Origin: Sediminibacterium ginsengisoli
Lineage (GTDB): Bacteria; Bacteroidota; Bacteroidia; Chitinophagales; Chitinophagaceae
Direction: 5' to 3'
DNA length: 13,926 bases
Assembly (NCBI GenBank): GCA_945860335.1
Contig: CAMAQW010000025.1
Coordinates: forward strand, 1-13,926
The notes beneath the pieces are model-generated. The model was given only the letters and a program-made list of their open reading frames with translations, did no database searches and was not told the origin of the DNA. Shown here in pieces: positions 9,533 to 13,926 of the stretch (position 1 is the stretch's first letter; each line of letters starts with the position of its first letter). The translations under genes and the position numbers were made by a program.

Positions 9533-10045
9533 ATGAAAAAAAATCTAATTGCTGTAACGATCTGCCTGCTAATTGGGATAATTGCTAGCACACAATCTTT
9601 TAGCCAAGGCACAAAAATAAAAGCTGAAGAAGGAACCGTTGTTAGGGTAAAATCTTTAGCAGACATTTCTTCTAAAGATGCTAAGAGCGGCGATTTGGTT
9701 GATTTCGTTTGCGCCGAAGATATCTTTATTGGAGATAAATTAATTATAAAAGAAAATGCTAGAGTTTATGCTCGAATTGAAGAAGCTGAACAAGCAAAAG
9801 CAGCTGGAAAGCAAGGCAGCATCAAAATTGCTTTCGAAGGAATAAAAGCTGTTGATGGACAAAAAATTCCTTTACGCTCCGTTAAAGGAACAACGGAAGG
9901 CAAAAGCACACTTGCATCAACTGTTGCTTTATCTCTTGTAGTTTCACCTTTATTTCTTTTAAAGAAGGGCAAAGAAGTTAATCTTCCAAAAGGACACTTA
10001 CTTGAAGCGTATGTAGCCCAGGATGTTGAAATTGTTGTTCAATAA
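9533..10045 (+). CDS. Secreted or periplasmic protein of unknown function, 170 aa
   Basis: The start at 9533 gives a good signal peptide: MKKN, a hydrophobic core to about residue 19, and probable cleavage after SFS (residue 24). No lipobox cysteine is present, so it should not be a lipoprotein. The mature part is beta-rich and opens with a GTVVRV strand followed by DISSKDAKSGDLVDF, AEDIFIGDKLIIKENA and LPKGHLLEAYV. The pattern suggests a compact beta fold made of 'durable value, product phase, threshold' type repeats seen in many unnamed secreted Bacteroidota proteins (recalled, not searched). A hydrophobic stretch at residues 126-143 could be a membrane segment or a buried strand pair. It starts ten bases after the adhesin stop with no promoter or terminator between, so the two are probably co-transcribed. 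Whether it assists the adhesin is unknown. Confidence 0.85.
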   Translation: MKKNLIAVTICLLIGIIASTQSFSQGTKIKAEEGTVVRVKSLADISSKDAKSGDLVDFVCAEDIFIGDKLIIKENARVYARIEEAEQAKAAGKQGSIKIAFEGIKAVDGQKIPLRSVKGTTEGKSTLASTVALSLVVSPLFLLKKGKEVNLPKGHLLEAYVAQDVEIVVQ

Positions 10046-10062
10046 AATCATGTACCGGTAAT

Positions 10063-10094
10063 AAAAAAGGCGCCACATGTGGCGCTTTTTTTTT
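10063..10094. terminator. Bidirectional intrinsic terminator
   Basis: A perfect 16-bp palindrome (GCGCCACATGTGGCGC, 10070-10085) is followed on the + strand by nine T (10086-10094) and preceded by six A (10063-10068), which become a T-tract on the - strand. It lies 18 bases past the stop of the secreted-protein gene and just beyond the 3' end of the tRNA, so it can end transcription from both convergent units. Confidence 0.92.
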
Positions 10095-10102
10095 GTAGTA
10101 AG

Positions 10103-10175
<73 letters not shown>

Positions 10176-10181
10176 TACGCT

Positions 10182-10189
10182 AAAATGTA
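10182..10189 (-). promoter_or_regulatory. Weak candidate -7 box for the tRNA gene
   Basis: On the - strand TACATTTT matches TAnnTTTG at all but the last position and ends six bases before the tRNA. No TTG-type upstream element is seen at the expected distance. It may be a weak promoter or chance; co-transcription with citrate synthase is the alternative. Confidence 0.25.
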
Positions 10190-10196
10190 AGTTCTA

Positions 10197-11522
10197 TTAT
10201 CCTTCCCAGATTTCTGCCTTACCTTCTAACCACTGCTTCACCGAATCTGTGGTTACAGACTTTGGTCTTTCCAGTGGGAAGCCTAACGCGCGGTCCCAAC
10301 AAAGGCTAGATAAAACACCAAGTGCCCTACTCACGGCAAATAACACGGTGTAAAATTCATATTCTACTAGGCCGTAATGAACCAGTAATGCACCAGAGTG
10401 TGCATCAACGTTTGGCCAAGGATTTTTTACTTTACCAAGTGATTGTAAAATTGGTGGAACGGTTTCATAAATATTCCAAACCGTATTTACCAACTTATCA
10501 TCTGGCATATGTTTTTTACCAAATTCCATTTGCGCTGTAAAACGTGGATCCGTTTTACGAAGTACCGCATGACCATAACCAGGAACTACTTTACCTGAGC
10601 TAAGTGTTGCTTGTACATAGTTTGCAATTTGCTCCGAAGTTGGCGCATCGGTACCAAGTGATTCTTGCATTTCAAAAATCCACTTGATCACTTCTTGATT
10701 GGCAAGACCGTGTAATGGACCTGCTAAACCGTTCATGCCAGCCGCATAACTTAAATAAGGATCGCTTAGTGCAGAACCTACTAAGTGTGTGGTGTGCGCA
10801 GATACGTTTCCACCTTCATGATCGGCATGGATGGTCATGTATAAACGCATAAGTTCTTTAAAGCTTTCATCGTTGTAACCCATCATGTGTGCAAGGTTAC
10901 CAGCCCAGTCTAATAGGCCGTTTGGATGAATATGTTCGTTGTTTTTATACTTACGACGATAGATATATGCAGCAATGCGCGGAAGGCGTGCAATTAAATC
11001 CATGGTGTCTTCAAATACCGGACTCCAATAATCTTTTTTATTGATACCGGTAGCGTATGCTTTTGCAAAATTACTTTCAGTTTGAAGTGCCATCACGCCC
11101 GTAACAAACATGGTCATTGGGTGTGTGGTAATAGGAAGTGCATCGATGGTTGCAAAAACATGATTGGGTACATGACTTCTGCGCTGCCAAATATTGGTAA
11201 TCGTTTCTGACTCTTCTTGTGTTGGTAGTTCACCGAGTAACATTAAGTGAAAAAGACCTTCTGGAAGTGGCTCACCACCACCGGGTGCTTTTGGTAAACT
11301 CGCTTGTAATTCTGGAATAGAATAGCCTCTAAATCTGATACCTTCTTGCGCATCTAACAAAGACGTTTCGGTAACAAGTCCGGTAATACCGCGCATACCT
11401 TGGTACACTTGTGCCAGTGTTACTTCACCCACTTTTTTGGTGCCATGGGTTTTAATAATTTCTTTGATTTCAAGCGCAGCAGATTCTGCTTTCGTCTTAA
11501 ATTTTTCTTTCAGTAATTCCAT
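10197..11522 (-). CDS. gltA: Citrate synthase (Si), mitochondrial/eukaryotic-like type
   Basis: This enzyme condenses acetyl-CoA and oxaloacetate to citrate at the entry to the TCA cycle, in the cytoplasm. The 441-residue product carries the catalytic triad: His271 in GPLHGLANQEV, His318 in VPGYGHAVLRKTDPR and Asp373 in NVDAHSGALL, matching His274, His320 and Asp375 of the pig enzyme. Substrate-binding residues are also present: His235 in the HADHEGGN motif, Arg327, Arg399 and Arg419. The length and motifs place it with the dimeric mitochondrial-type enzymes rather than the NADH-inhibited hexameric type of Escherichia coli, so no NADH control is expected (inference). The ATG at 11522 starts a well-conserved N-terminal region and lies 27 bases after a good -7 box. 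The tRNA-Ala gene follows directly. No truncation or unusual residue is seen. Confidence 0.97.
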   Translation of the reverse strand: MELLKEKFKTKAESAALEIKEIIKTHGTKKVGEVTLAQVYQGMRGITGLVTETSLLDAQEGIRFRGYSIPELQASLPKAPGGGEPLPEGLFHLMLLGELPTQEESETITNIWQRRSHVPNHVFATIDALPITTHPMTMFVTGVMALQTESNFAKAYATGINKKDYWSPVFEDTMDLIARLPRIAAYIYRRKYKNNEHIHPNGLLDWAGNLAHMMGYNDESFKELMRLYMTIHADHEGGNVSAHTTHLVGSALSDPYLSYAAGMNGLAGPLHGLANQEVIKWIFEMQESLGTDAPTSEQIANYVQATLSSGKVVPGYGHAVLRKTDPRFTAQMEFGKKHMPDDKLVNTVWNIYETVPPILQSLGKVKNPWPNVDAHSGALLVHYGLVEYEFYTVLFAVSRALGVLSSLCWDRALGFPLERPKSVTTDSVKQWLEGKAEIWEG

Positions 11523-11549
11523 GCTAGATCATTTTAAAAAAATCTTGCG

Positions 11550-11582
11550 CAAAGGTATGTACAACTTGCATTGTATCACAAA
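11550..11582 (-). promoter_or_regulatory. Bacteroidota-type promoter for citrate synthase
   Basis: Reading the - strand, TTTG (11582-11579), a 21-base spacer and TACCTTTG (11557-11550) fit the known Bacteroidota consensus of TTTG near -33 and TAnnTTTG near -7. The -7 box ends 27 bases before the ATG at 11522, giving an expected leader of about 20 bases. It lies in the 95-base gap after the permease stop, so citrate synthase probably has its own transcript. Confidence 0.75.
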
Positions 11583-11617
11583 AGAATATCAAAGAAGTTT
11601 GGCCATTTTAACGTTTC

Positions 11618-12709
11618 CTATTTAGGGGCCTTCTTATAGAGGTAAAATATCACAAAAAGGAAGATAAAATTGGGTATCCAAGCGGCCATTAAGGGCGGTA
11701 AACTGCCTTTTGTGGCAAAAATGGTAGAAAAACGGTCTGTTAGAATAAATAAAGCGGCAATGATAAAGCCCACGGCGAGGTGCATACCACTACCCCCGCG
11801 CACTTTTCGGCCTCCAACAATAGCCCCAATAATAGTAAGTAGTAAGACGGTTACGCAGGTGGCATCGCGCCTGTACCGCTCCACTTTTAAGGCATTAAGC
11901 CCTTCTGAACCCCTTAATTTTTCAAGTTCTATAAAGCGGTTAAGTTCGGAAGTGGTTAATTTATCTTTGGTGTATTTATCCCTACTTAAGTCGAGTGGAC
12001 CAAAATTAAATGCCATGATTTGTTGGCTGGTATAAGCAACATTTTCTTGGAGCGGTAACACTTTTCGATCAATAATAAATTCAAGTTTCCATTTTTTAGA
12101 AGCCGTATCCCAAGTGATCTGATCGGCTCTAATATTGCGCACCAGTTTGTTATTTTTTAAGGTGTATGCAAAAAATGGGCCGCCTCTTTTTGATGCCGTA
12201 TCATAGGCATAAATGCCGGCATATGTAAATGAATCGATGCGTAAATAAATATTGGAATTGGTACCTACAAGAGCATTGTAAGAACTGTTTTTATCAATAT
12301 AGGTCGCTTCAAAACTACCTCTAATTTGATTGGCTTTGGGCACCACATATTGGTTGGCAAACCAGAGCACCATGCCCAGCATAACACCACCCACCAGGTA
12401 TGGACGAAGCCATCTATTATATGAAGTGCCACTGGCTAAAATGGCAATGATTTCGGAGTTTCCAGCCATTTTTGAGGTAAAAAAAATAACCGCTAAAAAA
12501 ACAAAAAGCGGTAATAGTAGTGCAATAATATGTGGGATAAATCCAAAATAATAACTAGTAATAATATCTTTTGCACCCAAACCAGAACGCACAAAATCAT
12601 CTGTTTTTTCACTTACATCAATAACAATGGCAATCACTGCAAATAAAAAAATTGCAAAGAAAAAAGTGAACAAGAATTTTTTAAGTATGTACCAGTCAAG
12701 TATTTTCAT
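11618..12709 (-). CDS. lptG: LptF/LptG (YjgP/YjgQ) family permease, lipopolysaccharide export
   Basis: This is an inner-membrane subunit of the ABC transporter that, with LptB, extracts lipopolysaccharide and passes it to the periplasmic bridge. The 363 residues match the usual length of about 360. Membrane segments are visible at roughly 12-31, 55-78, 102-122, 284-300, 308-326 and 337-358. The soluble part at about 125-275 corresponds to the periplasmic beta-jellyroll, and the cytoplasmic loop NSEIIAILASG (84-94) is the conserved coupling-helix region. The opening LDWYILKKFLFTF resembles LptG more than LptF, but Bacteroidota paralogues are hard to assign from sequence alone, so the letter is tentative. 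The gene starts 15 bases after the tgt stop, which suggests one operon; I recall this pair as common in Bacteroidota. The product ends in KKAPK with a TAG stop. Confidence 0.92.
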   Translation of the reverse strand: MKILDWYILKKFLFTFFFAIFLFAVIAIVIDVSEKTDDFVRSGLGAKDIITSYYFGFIPHIIALLLPLFVFLAVIFFTSKMAGNSEIIAILASGTSYNRWLRPYLVGGVMLGMVLWFANQYVVPKANQIRGSFEATYIDKNSSYNALVGTNSNIYLRIDSFTYAGIYAYDTASKRGGPFFAYTLKNNKLVRNIRADQITWDTASKKWKLEFIIDRKVLPLQENVAYTSQQIMAFNFGPLDLSRDKYTKDKLTTSELNRFIELEKLRGSEGLNALKVERYRRDATCVTVLLLTIIGAIVGGRKVRGGSGMHLAVGFIIAALFILTDRFSTIFATKGSLPPLMAAWIPNFIFLFVIFYLYKKAPK

Positions 12710-12724
12710 GTACCTACAAAATAA

Positions 12725-13864
12725 TTATAAACGCTGTTTTAAAATGGGCAGCATTTGTGCTTTCCAAGTAGCAAAATTATTATCTAGAATTTGCTTTCTA
12801 GCCTCTCCCACCAACCACAAGTAAAAAGCCAAGTTATGAATACTTGCAATTTGAAGCCCTAATATTTCATCGGCTACAAACAAATGACGTAAATAGGCTT
12901 TCGAATAATAATTGCTAGAATGGCACGGAATGCCTGTATCTATTGGCGAAAAATCAGATGCCCACTTTTTATTTTTGATATTGATCACTCCTTCTGATGT
13001 AAACAACATACCGTTTCGGCCGTTGCGGGTAGGCATCACACAATCAAACATATCAACGCCTCGATCTATGCATTCAAGTAGGTTCCAAGGTGTTCCAACA
13101 CCCATTAAGTAACGGGGTTTATTGGTTGGTAAATTGTCGGTACAAAGGGATGTATACTCGTACATCATTTCTTCTGGCTCTCCTACACTTAAGCCACCAA
13201 TGGCGTTACCTGCACAGTTAGTAGAGGCTATAAATTCTGAAGAGGCAACACGCAAATCTTTAAAGGTACTCCCTTGTATAATGGGGAATAAATTTTGCGT
13301 ATACCCATATTTATCGGGGGTTTCAGCGAGTCTTTTGATGCAACGCTCTAACCAACGGTGCGTGAGTTCCATACTTTTTTTAGCATAAGAATACTCACTT
13401 GGATAAGGTGGACATTCGTCAAAAGCCATGATAATATCGGCACCAATACTGCGCTGAATATCCATCACCGACTCGGGTGTAAAAAGGTGCTTACTACCAT
13501 CGATATGAGATTGGAACACCACGCCCTCTTCGGTAATTTTTCGGTTGGCTGCCAAAGAAAAAACTTGGTATCCGCCGCTATCCGTTAAAATGGGTTTGTG
13601 CCATCCATTAAATTTATGAAGACCTCCAGCCGCTTCCAATACTTCGGTGCCCGGACGTAAATACAAATGATAGGTATTACCTAAAATAATTTGAGCTTGT
13701 ACTTCTAATGAAAGTTGCTGTTGCGTAACCGCTTTAACTGTCCCTACGGTGCCTACTGGCATAAAAATGGGGGTTAAAATTTCGCCATGATCGGTTTGCA
13801 TCACACCGGCTCTTGCACCTGTGCCGGTAGCCGTATTTTGAAGTTGGAAGGTTAGTGCAGCCAT
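12725..13864 (-). CDS. tgt: Queuine/preQ1 tRNA-ribosyltransferase (tRNA-guanine transglycosylase), zinc site degenerate
   Basis: Tgt swaps G34 for preQ1 in tRNAs with GUN anticodons (Tyr, His, Asn, Asp), a step in queuosine synthesis. Numbered from the ATG at 13864 (379 aa), the active-site residues are present: Asp95 in TDSGGYQVFSL, Asp149 and Cys151 in FDECPPYP, Gln197 in IIQG, GGLSVGE at 223-229, and nucleophile Asp274 in DMFDCVMPTRNGRNG. The zinc site is unusual. The family pattern CxCxxC plus His is reduced to Ile312, Cys314, Ser317 and His343, while the surrounding YSKAYLRHL and EILGLQ are intact. A GTG two codons upstream (13870) is in frame, but the -7 box reaches into it, and the FQL opening aligns with the short N terminus of known Tgt enzymes, so ATG 13864 is preferred. 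It is the first gene of the tgt-permease unit. Confidence 0.96.
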   Translation of the reverse strand: MAALTFQLQNTATGTGARAGVMQTDHGEILTPIFMPVGTVGTVKAVTQQQLSLEVQAQIILGNTYHLYLRPGTEVLEAAGGLHKFNGWHKPILTDSGGYQVFSLAANRKITEEGVVFQSHIDGSKHLFTPESVMDIQRSIGADIIMAFDECPPYPSEYSYAKKSMELTHRWLERCIKRLAETPDKYGYTQNLFPIIQGSTFKDLRVASSEFIASTNCAGNAIGGLSVGEPEEMMYEYTSLCTDNLPTNKPRYLMGVGTPWNLLECIDRGVDMFDCVMPTRNGRNGMLFTSEGVINIKNKKWASDFSPIDTGIPCHSSNYYSKAYLRHLFVADEILGLQIASIHNLAFYLWLVGEARKQILDNNFATWKAQMLPILKQRL

Positions 13865-13869
13865 GGCCA

Positions 13870-13877
13870 CAAAAGTA
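13870..13877 (-). promoter_or_regulatory. Candidate -7 box of the tgt promoter
   Basis: On the - strand TACTTTTG matches TAnnTTTG exactly and ends five bases before the ATG at 13864, so the transcript would start at or very near the start codon. No clear TTG element is seen 17-23 bases upstream, which lowers confidence. Confidence 0.5.
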
Positions 13878-13889
13878 GCACAAAACCAC

Positions 13890-13897
13890 TATTTTTG
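13890..13897 (+). promoter_or_regulatory. Candidate -7 box of the divergent right-edge gene
   Basis: TATTTTTG matches TAnnTTTG exactly and, like the opposing box, ends five bases before its ATG (13903). No upstream TTG element is found at the usual spacing. Confidence 0.4.
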
Positions 13898-13902
13898 CGC
13901 TC

Positions 13903-13926
13903 ATGAACGTAGCTCCCATCATTTGG
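13903..13926 (+). CDS. Start of an unidentified divergent gene, 3' partial
   Basis: An ATG at 13903 opens eight codons (MNVAPIIW) that run off the window without a stop. It faces away from tgt with 38 bases between the two start codons, and a TAnnTTTG box lies just upstream. Eight residues are too few to identify a product, and the call rests mostly on position and the promoter-like box. Confidence 0.45.

Noticed and set aside
11670..12035. A 121-codon + strand frame
   Set aside because: It lies wholly opposite the LptF/LptG permease, whose membrane segments and motifs are clear; it has no features of its own.
13734..13922. A 62-codon - strand frame overlapping the tgt start
   Set aside because: It overlaps the conserved N-terminal part of Tgt in another frame and crosses both promoter boxes.

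Overview
The window looks like chromosomal DNA of a Bacteroidota bacterium, possibly Chitinophagales (an impression from the citrate synthase and Tgt sequences, not a search). The evidence is a giant surface protein ending in a gliding-motility/type IX secretion (type B) sorting domain, promoter boxes of the TAnnTTTG type, a mitochondrial-like citrate synthase, and the neighbourhood tgt followed by an LptF/LptG permease. There is no sign of a phage, transposon, CRISPR array or integrated element.

Left two thirds (1-9522, + strand): the 3' end of one enormous gene, open from the first base, encoding at least 3173 residues. It is a chain of about 28 Ig-like and 6 PKD-like domains ending in the sorting domain. 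Its centre (4015-7188) is four tandem copies of a three-Ig module of about 265 residues; part of the array is a nearly identical pair of 524-bp blocks. Ten bases downstream is a small gene for a secreted protein of unknown function (9533-10045), probably in the same operon. A perfect palindrome flanked by A- and T-tracts (10063-10094) then forms a terminator that should work in both directions.

Right third (10103-13864, - strand): in transcription order tgt (queuosine tRNA modification), an LptF/LptG-family lipopolysaccharide-export permease, citrate synthase with its own recognisable promoter, and tRNA-Ala(GGC), ending at the shared terminator. At the right edge a divergent + strand gene starts at 13903 and is cut after eight codons. 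Every intergenic space is short; no stretch above 300 bases lacks a gene.

The right-hand genes are housekeeping: tRNA modification, outer-membrane assembly, TCA cycle and translation. The left-hand operon is accessory cell-surface or secreted material. I found no convincing new multi-gene system. The observations most worth checking are the mosaic history of the adhesin repeats, a pair of neighbouring Ig domains that have each lost the opposite cysteine, the missing zinc-site cysteines in Tgt, and a symmetrical, apparently leaderless divergent promoter at the right edge.
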